From positions 310,001 to 374,000 of the forward strand of contig NZ_BEYR01000003.1 in NCBI RefSeq assembly GCF_002933815.1: DNA of 64,000 nt. The letters run 5' to 3'. This document shows, piece after piece, positions 53,448-61,995 of this stretch. Source of the DNA: Sphingobacterium sp. HMA12. GTDB lineage: Bacteria; Bacteroidota; Bacteroidia; Sphingobacteriales; Sphingobacteriaceae. Each line of letters opens with the position of its first letter. Within the stretch, counting starts at the first letter, position 1. Position numbers and translations under genes: made by a program. Below the pieces are notes generated by a model that searched no databases, was not told where the DNA came from, and worked only from the letters and a program-made list of their open reading frames with translations.

Positions 53448-54839
53448 ATGAAAGCAAATTTTAAATTTTTATATATTCTATGTCTCACAGTTTTTGTCGG
53501 CTGTAAGACTGGGGATGATCTGTATTTAAGCCCCAATGACCCCGCTGAGGCGAACCTTGCGACTATGTTAACAGCATTAGAGGTGAATACATTTGCGAAT
53601 GTAGAGGGCGAGTTATCTCGAATTAGCAGTATATTGGTACAGCATTCAGCTGGTATAGATGCTCAATATAACGATATTCAAAATTATCGAATTACCGAAG
53701 GTGATTTTGATAATTCTTGGGAGGGACTATATACTGGAACAATGTATAATGCCAAATTGTTAATAGATAAAGCAGGGGCTGAAAGCCCTCATTATGCAGG
53801 AATTGGCAAGGTATTAATGGCTATTAATCTTGCTATAGCTACAGATTTATGGGGTGATGTCCCTTATTCAGAAGCTTTTCGATTTGATGAAGGAGTAAGA
53901 GCGCCGAAGTTGGATACTCAGGCAGATATTTATAAATCTATCGACAATTTGTTGGGAGAGGCTATTGCTGATTTTCAAGCATCTGAAGATGATAATTTGT
54001 TCTTACCAACAGGAGATGATGTAATGCTTGGTGGAGATGTGAAAAGGTGGGAGAAAGCAGCTTATACGTTGAGAGCTAGGTATTTACATCGTACTTCTTC
54101 TAAAGTTTCGGGTACTGAGACCAAAGTTTTAGAATACCTTTCTAAGGGTATTTCTTCAAATGCTGACAATCTAGAGGCCGTCCACTCGGCTGAAGGTGGT
54201 GCGCTAAATCAATGGGGTGCTTTCAGTAAATCTCGTGGTGGATATTTAGGAGCTAATAAGTTATTTGTAGATAGAATGCTATCAAAAAGTGATCCGCGAT
54301 TAAGTTATTTATTGTCAAAAACTAAAGAAGGTGTGTATGCTGGAGGAGATATCACTGAATTAGATATTTCATCTAGTATTTCTGGACTTGGTATATTCTT
54401 TGGAGTAGATCCGATTGCCGCTAAACCACTTTTAGCAGCTAACTACCCAATAATTACATATTATGAAGCAAAGTTTATTGAAGCAGAAGTAAAGAAGAAG
54501 CAAGGTGCTGATGCAACCACTATATTAAACGATGCAATTAAAGCAAATGTACAGTATGTATCTGCAGGAGCGCAAAATGGTACTTCAGTTGCGAATTATT
54601 CTGCTGCAACATTACAGGATATTATGATGGAGAAATGGGTGGCGATGTATAATCAATCCATTGAGGCTTATAATGATTATAGAAGGACTGGCATACCCGC
54701 TTTGGTATCTCGTCCGGAGGCAGTGGGTGCAGAGTTATCTTACACCCCAAAAAGATTTCCTTTCCCTAAAACTACAACATTGTATAATCCAAATGCGAAG
54801 TTAATTCCAATGGATGTACCAGTTTGGTGGGGAAAATAA
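53448..54839 (+). CDS. SusD/RagB-family nutrient-binding lipoprotein (second locus)
   Basis: A 463-residue lipoprotein with a signal ending in FVGC (Cys19), of the SusD-like_2 type. Characteristic segments are ILVQHSAGIDAQYNDIQNYRI, VLMAINLAIATDLWGDVPYSEAF, and the C-terminal YNQSIEAYNDYRRTGIPAL and FPFPKTTTLYNPNA. The GDVPYxE segment is shared with the first SusD. It pairs with the preceding SusC and ends with a long hairpin. Confidence 0.92.
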   Translation: MKANFKFLYILCLTVFVGCKTGDDLYLSPNDPAEANLATMLTALEVNTFANVEGELSRISSILVQHSAGIDAQYNDIQNYRITEGDFDNSWEGLYTGTMYNAKLLIDKAGAESPHYAGIGKVLMAINLAIATDLWGDVPYSEAFRFDEGVRAPKLDTQADIYKSIDNLLGEAIADFQASEDDNLFLPTGDDVMLGGDVKRWEKAAYTLRARYLHRTSSKVSGTETKVLEYLSKGISSNADNLEAVHSAEGGALNQWGAFSKSRGGYLGANKLFVDRMLSKSDPRLSYLLSKTKEGVYAGGDITELDISSSISGLGIFFGVDPIAAKPLLAANYPIITYYEAKFIEAEVKKKQGADATTILNDAIKANVQYVSAGAQNGTSVANYSAATLQDIMMEKWVAMYNQSIEAYNDYRRTGIPALVSRPEAVGAELSYTPKRFPFPKTTTLYNPNAKLIPMDVPVWWGK

Positions 54840-54870
54840 GACTAGATATTTAAACTTTCAGACGAAGGAA

Positions 54871-54914
54871 AAAGGGGCCGTGTCAAAAATAGCTATTTTG
54901 ATTCGGCCCCTCTT
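54871..54914 (+). terminator. Terminator of the second susCD pair
   Basis: AGGGGCCG (54873-54880) / CGGCCCCT (54904-54911) enclose a second stem around AAAATAGCTATTTT (54886-54899), followed by CTTGTT. Confidence 0.65.
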
Positions 54915-54942
54915 GTTAGATCAAAATAGCAATAGTTTTGTT

Positions 54943-54988
54943 TAATTGTATTACCAAATCATTAATTGTATTACCAAATCATTAATTT
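54943..54988. repeat. 20-bp tandem repeat, about 2.3 copies
   Basis: TAATTGTATTACCAAATCAT is repeated exactly twice (54943-54962, 54963-54982), followed by the start of a third copy (TAATTT). It lies in the 385-bp gap between the second susD and the porin gene, which otherwise shows no gene and no clear TAnnTTTG box. Confidence 0.7.
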
Positions 54989-55224
54989 TATGTATACAAA
55001 TTAATAGGCTAACAATTTATTAATACTAACTTAACATTGAGAATCTATTTTTACGGCGTGAAATAAGAGTGGTTATAATATTTAATGAAAATCCCATAAT
55101 CCTCTTAAAATTCATTCATTATTTTAGTGATTATTATAATACCAATGAACCATCTGGACGGACGATCTGTTTTTACATATGTTTACAAGTCCTGATGATA
55201 CCATTGCCAAAAAAAAGTTATTCA

Positions 55225-56460
55225 ATGAAAAAAGCACTTTTACTCGCAACTCTGATCGGTCCGGCTGTAGCGACGGCACAAAATAACAATGCGCCGTCAA
55301 GTTATGACCCTCATGATATCAAAATCACAGGATACCTTCAGACGCAGTTTCAAAAGGCTCAATCTCCGGGAATAACTTCGTTCTCCGGTGGTGATTTCTC
55401 CAAGAATTCCGACAATCGTTTTATGATCCGACGTGGACGTCTTAAGATAGACCGTGTGGATACGTATTCCAGTATTGTATTCCAGCTCGATGCGACTCAG
55501 GACGGCGTACAGTTAATGGATGCTTTTATCCAATTGCGGCATCCTGATCAGAAAGGATTGAGTCTGACAGCAGGTCTCTTCAACAGACCCTTTGGCTATT
55601 CCATCGTTTACTCCTCCGGTTATCGTGATTTCCCCGAAAGAGCACGTGTTTTTCAGACATTAATGCCGCGCGAACGTGACCTGGGTGGTATGGTTAGTTA
55701 CCATCCCGGAGGCAAAGTGAAATTCTTAAACTTAGACTTAGCCCTTGTAAATGGAAGTGGGCACTCAGCCAAAGACTATGATTCCAAAAAGGATCTAATC
55801 GGAAACCTCGCGTTTAAATTCGATAGTCTCGCGGATAAAAGATTGCATCTTGGATTTGGTGGTTCATTCTATAAAGGTTCGGTCCGTAACGATACCAAAA
55901 CATATTACACGGCCATTACGAACGGTTATATAGCTCATACTAGTGATGATAATGAGGGAAAGGCGATTGGTCGGAATTACTATGGCGCAAACTTACAGAT
56001 CGAACTGGACAACAGCTTCGGGAAATCCAGCTTCAAGACAGAATATGTGGCCGGCGATCAACCTGGCGTCGCTGGAGGTGCAGATATCAAAGGCCCTTAT
56101 GCGAGCAGGAGTTTTACGACTCAGCCAGCTACGGATTTATACCAACGGAAATTTAACGGTTATTACCTTTGGTTTACACAGGAAATCGCAAAAACAGGCG
56201 TTACAGCTTTATTAGCTTACGATGTGTATGACCCTAATGCAAAAGCAAGCGGAATGACGATTGGAATGCCGGATAATTTTACTGCAGATGGTGATGTTAA
56301 ATTCAGTACATTAGGTTATGGAGTCGCTTATCAGATTAGCAATCGCTTGAAACTTACCGTATATAACGAACATGTAACCAATGAAAAGACGAGTTTGACC
56401 AATTTTTCTGATGATCTGAAAGACAATGTTTTTACAACCCGATTGCTGTACCGATGGTAG
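55225..56460 (+). CDS. Phosphate-selective porin O/P-like outer-membrane protein
   Basis: A 411-residue porin. The signal peptide (MKKALLLATLIGPAVATAQ) starts at 55225; the frame is open upstream but the extra residues would precede the signal. The mature part matches the OprO/OprP family: IKITGYLQTQFQKAQ, RFMIRRGRLKIDRVDTYSSIVFQLDATQDGVQLMDAFIQL, GLSLTAGLFNRPFGYSIVYSSGYRDFPERARVFQ, and LTVYNEHVTNEKTS with a barrel ending FTTRLLYRW. Such porins pass phosphate or polyphosphate; selectivity here is not proven. No pho-type gene is next to it. Confidence 0.87.
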   Translation: MKKALLLATLIGPAVATAQNNNAPSSYDPHDIKITGYLQTQFQKAQSPGITSFSGGDFSKNSDNRFMIRRGRLKIDRVDTYSSIVFQLDATQDGVQLMDAFIQLRHPDQKGLSLTAGLFNRPFGYSIVYSSGYRDFPERARVFQTLMPRERDLGGMVSYHPGGKVKFLNLDLALVNGSGHSAKDYDSKKDLIGNLAFKFDSLADKRLHLGFGGSFYKGSVRNDTKTYYTAITNGYIAHTSDDNEGKAIGRNYYGANLQIELDNSFGKSSFKTEYVAGDQPGVAGGADIKGPYASRSFTTQPATDLYQRKFNGYYLWFTQEIAKTGVTALLAYDVYDPNAKASGMTIGMPDNFTADGDVKFSTLGYGVAYQISNRLKLTVYNEHVTNEKTSLTNFSDDLKDNVFTTRLLYRW

Positions 56461-56544
56461 GGTAGATGAGACGCAATTTGATACCTGGTTTCGTGATTAC
56501 CCGTCCGGTTCACGGGGGACGATGACCCGATATGATTAGTACTC

Positions 56545-57114
56545 TCATATGATATTTTTCCGGATGCGGCTCAAAGAAGATGCAGTAATACCCAAATAGG
56601 AAGCCAGCATCGCTAAGGGAACGCGATTTGCCAGTCCGGGGTAAAGTTTTAGAAACAGCAGATAGCGTTCACTGGCATCGAGATTCATCATGGTATTTGC
56701 TGTTTTTAATTTGCTTTCAATGACAAATCCATATAGCTTGGCCATTAAAAGGGGCCAGATTTTGATCTCCTTCTCTAGCAGTAAAAAATTATGGATGGTA
56801 AGACTCCATAACTGTGCATCTGTTACGGTTTCGATATAATCATTGGATGGAGTACGATCCAGAAAACTTTGAAAATCCCCAATAAAGCGACCTTCGTAGA
56901 TAAAGTAGCGTGTAAAATCGTCACCCTTATTATTATAATAAAGGGAACGAAATACACCACTTTCTACAAAGGCTATACGATCGGTAACTTTTCCACAGGC
57001 AACGAAATAGGTCGCTTTTGGAATATGTTTCTTCTCAAAGGCCTGCCTGATTAGACCTTCCTCCCGTTTATCAAGCTGACCAAATTTCCGGATATATGCT
57101 AAAAGCTGTTCCAT
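56545..57114 (-). CDS. Crp/Fnr-family transcriptional regulator
   Basis: A 189-residue regulator with an N-terminal cyclic-nucleotide-binding-type beta-roll (RKFGQLDKREEGLIRQAFEKKHIPKATYFVACGKV, FVESGVFRSLYYNNKGDDFTRYFIYEGRFIGDFQSF) and a short C-terminal helix-turn-helix (VPLAMLASYLGITASSLSRIRKNI). The Arg/Glu pair that binds cAMP in Crp is not obvious, and no Fnr cysteines are present, so the effector is unknown. It lies 10 nt after the purA-like gene on the same strand and is probably cotranscribed with it. Confidence 0.87.
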   Translation of the reverse strand: MEQLLAYIRKFGQLDKREEGLIRQAFEKKHIPKATYFVACGKVTDRIAFVESGVFRSLYYNNKGDDFTRYFIYEGRFIGDFQSFLDRTPSNDYIETVTDAQLWSLTIHNFLLLEKEIKIWPLLMAKLYGFVIESKLKTANTMMNLDASERYLLFLKLYPGLANRVPLAMLASYLGITASSLSRIRKNII

Positions 57115-57124
57115 ATTGCTTGTA

Positions 57125-58399
57125 TTAATTACCTAAGATAATCAATTCTTCTCGTTGCGGGCCAGTGGATAGGTATTTTACCCGGACCTTTAATTCCTCT
57201 TCCAAAAAGGCAATAAATAGTTTCAGTTCTTTCGGAATTTGTGCACGCTGGTTGATGTTGCTGAACGGGATATCCCATCCGTCTAAGAATTTCCAGACAG
57301 GTCGTGCGGAATCATCAACAAATGTTGGAGCGATTAAGGCCCTTGTCTCACTATTTATTTCATAGGCTGTGCAAATTGGTATTTCAGACATACCCGTTAA
57401 GATGTCAGCCTTTGTCAATACAAGATCGGTCACGCCATTTAACATAATGGCATATTTTAATGCGGGAAGATCCAGCCAGCCGATTCTTCGCGGCCGTTTG
57501 GTATTGGATCCGAATTCGCCCCCTTTTTCACGCAGTTCATTGGCAAGGGATCCCGTTATTTCAGTTGGAAACATACCGTTTCCAACACGGGTGCAATACG
57601 CTTTGGTAACACCATAAATCTTATCAATAAGCTTGGGGGATACGCCCAATCCTACACATGCTGCGGATGCGATGGTATTTGAAGAAGTGACATAAGGGTA
57701 GCTACCATGATCAATGTCTAATAGAGTAGCCTGAGCACCTTCGGCCAATACTTTTTTATTATTCCTAAATGCTTCATTGATGATAATTTCCGTATCGGTA
57801 ATTTGCATTTTTGTTAAAAAATTGCATGCTTCCAGAAAATTGTCATATAACTCCTGTATCATCGGCATATCCTGTCCTAAAGCCTGAAGCTCGAGATACT
57901 GCCTAGTTAAGATTTGGAATACCTCTGCTTTGAAATCGTTGGAGAGTATATCTCCAACACGTACATTTTGCCGAAGTATTTTATTGGAATAGGTCGGTGC
58001 AATACCATTTTTCGTTGTTCCAATAGTTCGGTATTGTTGCGATTCTTCGAAATACATATCCCAGTACTTGTATGTTGGTAATACTAGGTGGGCCTTCGCC
58101 GATAGGAGAATCCGATGGATTAAATCGGTATCAGACAGAGCAGCTTGAAGCTGTTCCACTTCCGCCCGAAGTGCCAAAGGATCGATGACTACTCCACTAC
58201 CGATAATATTTTTGATATGGGGATAAAAGATTCCTGATGGCAATAATTTGAGTGTAATTCGTTTGCCTTTATGGTAAATGCTATGCCCAGCGTTTGCTCC
58301 GCCATTAAACCGGGCAATAATGTCATAATCCCGACTGATCAGATCAATGATTTTTCCTTTCCCTTCATCTCCCCACTGGAGTCCAATTAAAATATCCAT
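57125..58399 (-). CDS. Adenylosuccinate synthetase-like protein
   Basis: A 424-residue PurA-family protein. The GTP site QWGDEGKGKIIDL and the IMP site NGGANAGHSIYHKGK are well conserved, as are PSGIFYPHIKNIIGSGVVIDP and KRPRRIGWLDLPALKYA. The second signature reads IGTTKNGIAPTYSNK, whereas the family pattern is G-I-[G/R]-P-x-Y; the Gly before Pro is Ala here. Such changes and the company of a Crp/Fnr regulator suggest a paralogue of the housekeeping enzyme. It may still convert IMP and Asp to adenylosuccinate, or use a related substrate. The rest of the genome is not visible, so paralogy is inference. Confidence 0.8.
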   Translation of the reverse strand: MDILIGLQWGDEGKGKIIDLISRDYDIIARFNGGANAGHSIYHKGKRITLKLLPSGIFYPHIKNIIGSGVVIDPLALRAEVEQLQAALSDTDLIHRILLSAKAHLVLPTYKYWDMYFEESQQYRTIGTTKNGIAPTYSNKILRQNVRVGDILSNDFKAEVFQILTRQYLELQALGQDMPMIQELYDNFLEACNFLTKMQITDTEIIINEAFRNNKKVLAEGAQATLLDIDHGSYPYVTSSNTIASAACVGLGVSPKLIDKIYGVTKAYCTRVGNGMFPTEITGSLANELREKGGEFGSNTKRPRRIGWLDLPALKYAIMLNGVTDLVLTKADILTGMSEIPICTAYEINSETRALIAPTFVDDSARPVWKFLDGWDIPFSNINQRAQIPKELKLFIAFLEEELKVRVKYLSTGPQREELIILGN

Positions 58400-58425
58400 A
58401 TTGCTGTTGTATTGAATTTATGGAA

Positions 58426-58455
58426 CAAAGCTAGGGCATAGCGGGACGGGTACAA
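58426..58455 (-). promoter_or_regulatory. Predicted promoter of the purA-like/Crp operon
   Basis: Minus strand TTG (58453-58455), a 19-nt spacer and TAGCTTTG (58426-58433), 26 nt before the ATG (58399). Confidence 0.55.
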
Positions 58456-58525
58456 TTGTCATTTGGCAAAAAATAGGTAATGGCAATAGTACCCTAAAAA
58501 ACTGAAAAGAAAAACGAGATGGATT

Positions 58526-59107
58526 TTACCCTTGGTTTTGTCCGAGCTGTTTGATTTTTTGCAGCCATTTATTCCGCCTTGTTGTATCCGAAGTTTTTAT
58601 AATTCCAAGGTAGGTCACTTTTACAGGCGATACACCACAAAATAGTAAAGTTGATCTTTTGAGTTGATTGACGCTCGGTCTGCCATAGACAAGGGCATAA
58701 TACCAACCGGGTTGATCCAGGGTGGTAATAATCCGGGCAGATTTTCCTTTGAGTAATTTGTCCCAAAACAGAGAGTTTTCACGGTATTGGAAAGTAAACC
58801 CGGGCAGAAAGAGCCTATCAATAAAACCTTTCATAATAGCTGGAAGACCACCCCACCAGACTGGATGTACCCAAACTAAATGATCTGCCCATTGGAGGTC
58901 TTCCCATGCCTGTAGAAGGTCCGGTTCGAGTTCAGTTCGTCTCTGGTAACCAAACTGAAGATTGGGATTAAAATTCAGATCCGCGATGTTAATTGAACGA
59001 ACTTCTGCCCCAGATTCTTTGGCACCTTCTCTGTAAGCTGTAGCAATGCCAAAATTGAAGGAAGCTCGATTGGGGTGACCGTTGATGACAAGTATTTTTT
59101 TATTCAT
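58526..59107 (-). CDS. NAD(P)H-dependent oxidoreductase, flavodoxin-like fold (quinone reductase family)
   Basis: A 193-residue protein of the KefF/NQO1/MdaB-like family. The FMN/FAD phosphate loop KKILVINGHPNRASFNFGIA is followed by QWADHLVWVHPVWWGGLPAIMKGFIDRLFLPGFTF, the conserved Trp/Gly-rich flavin loop. It reduces quinones or related electrophiles by two electrons. The ATG at 59107 gives the canonical N-terminus; a longer frame starts at 59140 within the promoter region. A TAACTTTG box (59126-59133, minus strand) lies 18 nt upstream. It follows the Crp/Fnr gene at 59733, which may regulate it. Confidence 0.88.
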   Translation of the reverse strand: MNKKILVINGHPNRASFNFGIATAYREGAKESGAEVRSINIADLNFNPNLQFGYQRRTELEPDLLQAWEDLQWADHLVWVHPVWWGGLPAIMKGFIDRLFLPGFTFQYRENSLFWDKLLKGKSARIITTLDQPGWYYALVYGRPSVNQLKRSTLLFCGVSPVKVTYLGIIKTSDTTRRNKWLQKIKQLGQNQG

Positions 59108-59166
59108 GTTATTCTTATGATAACACAAAGTTAGGGTCACTCATTCCTGATTTATAGGACAAATGT

Positions 59167-59733
59167 CTAAAAAGTGATTTCACTGCGAATTCTGCTTAAA
59201 TGGCGTTGCGTGATGCCTAAATAGGAAGCTAAATACTGTAGTGGTATTTGTTGAATAAATTCGGGTTGATCTCGTAGTAAGAACATATAACGTTGTAGGG
59301 CTGTTTCTTTCTGCAACTGGAAGATGCGTTTTTCAAGTTCCAGGTATTGCTGTTCAGCAATCATTTTGAGGTATTTTGTCCAAACCAGACTTTCAGCGGC
59401 GAGTTTGTCAATAGCACTTTTTTTGATGACCCATAATTCGGCAGGGGAGAGCGCCTGCATGGTTTCGACACTTGGTCCACCAGTGATAAAAGAGGAGTAG
59501 GCCGCGATTAGGCTGTTGGGAAATCGAAAACAATAGGTGACATCTTCTGCGCTTGAGGTACTGTAATACGAACGAAAGATTCCGGATGCAATGAAGGCGA
59601 CCTCATTACAGCGCTGATTTTCCTTGACAAAAAAATCATTCTTGTTCAGCCTTTTATATTCAAAAAGTGGAACAATCTGGGCAATCTCTTCCTTATTAAA
59701 GAGATCCAAAGACTGAAAGTAAGCTGCTATCAT
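59167..59733 (-). CDS. Crp/Fnr-family transcriptional regulator (second)
   Basis: A 188-residue paralogue of the regulator at 56545, with the same plan: cyclic-nucleotide-type beta-roll (LFNKEEIAQIVPLFEYKRLNKNDFFVKENQ, FIASGIFRSYYSTSSAEDVTYCFRFP) and a C-terminal helix-turn-helix (IPLQYLASYLGITQRHLSRIRSEI). No Fnr iron-sulfur cysteines. Proteins of this type in Bacteroidota usually stand next to the gene they control, here the quinone reductase. Its promoter box ends 5 nt before the ATG. Confidence 0.88.
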   Translation of the reverse strand: MIAAYFQSLDLFNKEEIAQIVPLFEYKRLNKNDFFVKENQRCNEVAFIASGIFRSYYSTSSAEDVTYCFRFPNSLIAAYSSFITGGPSVETMQALSPAELWVIKKSAIDKLAAESLVWTKYLKMIAEQQYLELEKRIFQLQKETALQRYMFLLRDQPEFIQQIPLQYLASYLGITQRHLSRIRSEITF

Positions 59734-59738
59734 ACAAT

Positions 59739-59769
59739 CAAACTTAACTAAATTGCGTTAGCAGTGCAA
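59739..59769 (-). promoter_or_regulatory. Predicted promoter of the second Crp/Fnr gene (leaderless type)
   Basis: Minus strand TTG (59767-59769), a 20-nt spacer and TAAGTTTG (59739-59746), ending 5 nt before the ATG (59733). Confidence 0.6.
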
Positions 59770-59859
59770 GATAAAGTTATCAGGAAATATTTTAAAATAA
59801 AGTGCTGGTTTTTAGCGATAAATAGAGGTTGTAATTTTAGTATGAATGATATACACAAT

Positions 59860-60327
59860 TTATTGCGCATCAATAAGAATAGCCAATTGAAAACACATTT
59901 GATCTGAACGATTACTCCAGGCGTGGTTGGTACCACGTTGGATAACGATATCTCCGGCTTGTAATAGAGTTTCTTCGGTATCTGTAATCAGATAGATTTC
60001 GCCTGAAAGAATAATGATATAATCCAAACTGGCCGTCTGATGCATTAACGGATGTGGTTGATCAGCTGGCGCTTCAATACCGAGCTGTTTGTCTGGCGGA
60101 ATTTGCACATAGCGAAAATAAGTTCCATTTTTGATGACTTGCGGTATAGCTGAATTTTCCACGGGATTTTCTTCCGTAAAATGAGCCGGCATCTGACTTG
60201 TCTGCCATATATCTGAAATAACAAGGTTGGGATAGTGCTCCGATACATTCGTTACAATAGTATCTTGTTGTATGTACGATTTTCCGCCCCGTTCGGCTGT
60301 GACGATTCTTCTTGGAATAGTTCTCAT
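59860..60327 (-). CDS. Cupin-domain protein
   Basis: A 155-residue single-domain cupin. The C-terminal half holds the two cupin motifs: HPLMHQTASLDYIIILSGEIYLITD and AGDIVIQRGTNHAWSNRSD, with His/Glu-type metal ligands only partly conserved. The N-terminal part is unassigned. It follows the MDR oxidoreductase by one base (TAATATG) and is cotranscribed. A role in the same detoxification or carbonyl pathway is possible, but the substrate is unknown. Confidence 0.85.
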   Translation of the reverse strand: MRTIPRRIVTAERGGKSYIQQDTIVTNVSEHYPNLVISDIWQTSQMPAHFTEENPVENSAIPQVIKNGTYFRYVQIPPDKQLGIEAPADQPHPLMHQTASLDYIIILSGEIYLITDTEETLLQAGDIVIQRGTNHAWSNRSDQMCFQLAILIDAQ

Positions 60328-60328
60328 A

Positions 60329-61324
60329 TTATAATGGATTGTGTAAGATCAATTTGTAACCTTCGGTTTTGTTATTTTTTAATAGCTGATGTCCTTTTTC
60401 GATGGTCTCGGATGTCAGACCACCGATCGGATAAATTGGCATAGGTTGTATAATTTTTTGCTCTATATAATTTGCTATACGATTCAATGCCTGTTTGAAA
60501 TAGGTATAATTGAGGTTTTGCGCATGGATAAAGTTGGAGATATTGATGATTTTGGCTGCTGAGCTAAATAGCGTGTCTCTCGCTGAGGCTGTCGTAAAGT
60601 GGGTAATATCAATATAGCAGCCATGGGGTTTCAACAGCGTTGCTGACGTCTCCGAAAGAGCATGTCCCACCGCATCAATGCAAAAGTCAAATCCGTGATT
60701 ATTCATCTTGTTTTTTAGTATTTCAATTAAATTGCCCTGTTTATAATCGACGATGTTTTCGTTATTTAATCCTAGCTCACGTAGTCTTTGGATACTGGTA
60801 GTATTTCCAGCAGTAGCCATAATATTTTTTATACCATTGACCAAGAGCAATTTCAAGATAAAAAGGCCTACGCCACCCGACGCACCTGTAAGAAATACTT
60901 GATCGGAAGCAGTAATGGGTGCGCGATCAAAAACTTGTAACGCGGTGATTCCTGAGGTAGGCAGCGCAGCGGCTTGTTCAAAAGAAATATTCTTGGGCTT
61001 CGGAGCAACGAGTGCAGCGGCTAATAAAATGTACTCCGAATATGTACCATTGCTTCCCATACTGCCGCAAGCAAAGTAAACCTCGTCACCGATAACGAAA
61101 TCTATAACCCCAGAACCAATCTCTGTGATTATGCCTGCACCTTCCCGCCCTAAAATTGGTGAAAAGATATACTTTCTTTCGTATTCATTTTCACGCATTT
61201 GATAATCGATGGGATTGAGTGCGGATGCGATTATTTTAATCTTTACCTCCTCCGGTTTTAATTGACGCAGTACAACTTCGGCATTGATCAATTGATTATT
61301 TTCACTTAAAATGACAGCATTCAT
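60329..61324 (-). CDS. Zinc-independent MDR oxidoreductase (quinone oxidoreductase-like)
   Basis: A 331-residue medium-chain dehydrogenase/reductase with a GroES-like N-terminal domain (VKIKIIASALNPIDYQMREN, ILGREGAGIITEIGSGV) and a Rossmann domain (QVFLTGASGGVGLFILKLLL). Structural zinc cysteines of classical ADHs are missing, as in quinone oxidoreductase/crotonyl reductase-type MDRs. The ATG at 61324 is chosen for the normal N-terminus; the frame is open back to 61357. Divergent from the HxlR regulator, which probably controls it. Confidence 0.88.
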   Translation of the reverse strand: MNAVILSENNQLINAEVVLRQLKPEEVKIKIIASALNPIDYQMRENEYERKYIFSPILGREGAGIITEIGSGVIDFVIGDEVYFACGSMGSNGTYSEYILLAAALVAPKPKNISFEQAAALPTSGITALQVFDRAPITASDQVFLTGASGGVGLFILKLLLVNGIKNIMATAGNTTSIQRLRELGLNNENIVDYKQGNLIEILKNKMNNHGFDFCIDAVGHALSETSATLLKPHGCYIDITHFTTASARDTLFSSAAKIINISNFIHAQNLNYTYFKQALNRIANYIEQKIIQPMPIYPIGGLTSETIEKGHQLLKNNKTEGYKLILHNPL

Positions 61325-61451
61325 CTCATGTTCTTTTATATAAAGCCGTATTGGCAAAATTCAACTTATTTGAAACCAGTAGTACCTGATGACCGTATTC
61401 TATTTTTTTTCCTTGAACAGTTATTATGACAAATCTAAGTCAGTTTTGATA

Positions 61452-61459
61452 TATATTTG
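61452..61459 (+). promoter_or_regulatory. Predicted -7 box of the hxlR gene
   Basis: TATATTTG is followed by TTGGTGGTTAACAAGTGGTAACT, split here as GGTTAACAAG and TGGTAACT, an imperfect direct/inverted GTTAAC/GGTAAC arrangement that may be an HxlR operator between the divergent genes. Confidence 0.35.
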
Positions 61460-61500
61460 TTGGTGGTTAACAAGTGGTAACTAGTATTTTTTATAAAATA

Positions 61501-61887
61501 ATGGGTAAAGTCATCGAAGAAAATACTGTAAGGGAGGCAAGCTGCGGTGAGGAATTGCGTGCAATGCGTGACGCGTTGGATATTTTAGGTGGAAAATGGA
61601 AATTAATGATCCTCCGCTATTTAACAAACCGTGAGCAACAGGATATTCATTTTAAAAAAATGCAACGGGAGATCTTGGGGATTTCAGCGAAGGTTTTGAC
61701 AAAGGAACTGCGGGATCTTGAACAAAACTTATTGGTGTCACGTCAATCAAGTGATGAGTCTGTTCGGGTCTTCTATAAAATCACAAGCTATGGAAAAAGT
61801 GTTGTTCCTGTTACCGAATCGTTGGTTGACTGGGGGCTGAAATACCGTGAAAAGATCAAGCAGGAGCATTCAACCCAAGCGCAATAA
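61501..61887 (+). CDS. HxlR-family transcriptional regulator
   Basis: A 128-residue winged-helix regulator of the HxlR/YodB type. A Cys in REASCGEELRAMRDALDILGGKWKLMILRYL (about residue 15) is in the position of the redox-sensing Cys of YodB-like proteins. The wing and recognition helix are FKKMQREILGISAKVLTKELRDLEQNLLVSRQ. HxlR proteins often sense aldehydes, quinones or oxidants and repress a divergent oxidoreductase; this fits the MDR gene next door. The ATG at 61501 is chosen; a longer frame starts at 61474. Confidence 0.9.
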   Translation: MGKVIEENTVREASCGEELRAMRDALDILGGKWKLMILRYLTNREQQDIHFKKMQREILGISAKVLTKELRDLEQNLLVSRQSSDESVRVFYKITSYGKSVVPVTESLVDWGLKYREKIKQEHSTQAQ

Positions 61888-61995
61888 TATGATCTAGGCA
61901 GCTATTTCAATAGTGAGATCCACTTTTTGTAAAAAATAGTAGGGACGTGCTAACTGAGCAGGGAATCAAGAAACTAGCGGGACATTCTTAGCATT

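Noticed and set aside
55069-55224. Longer start of the porin gene
   Set aside because: The additional 52 residues would precede a clean signal peptide; start set at 55225.
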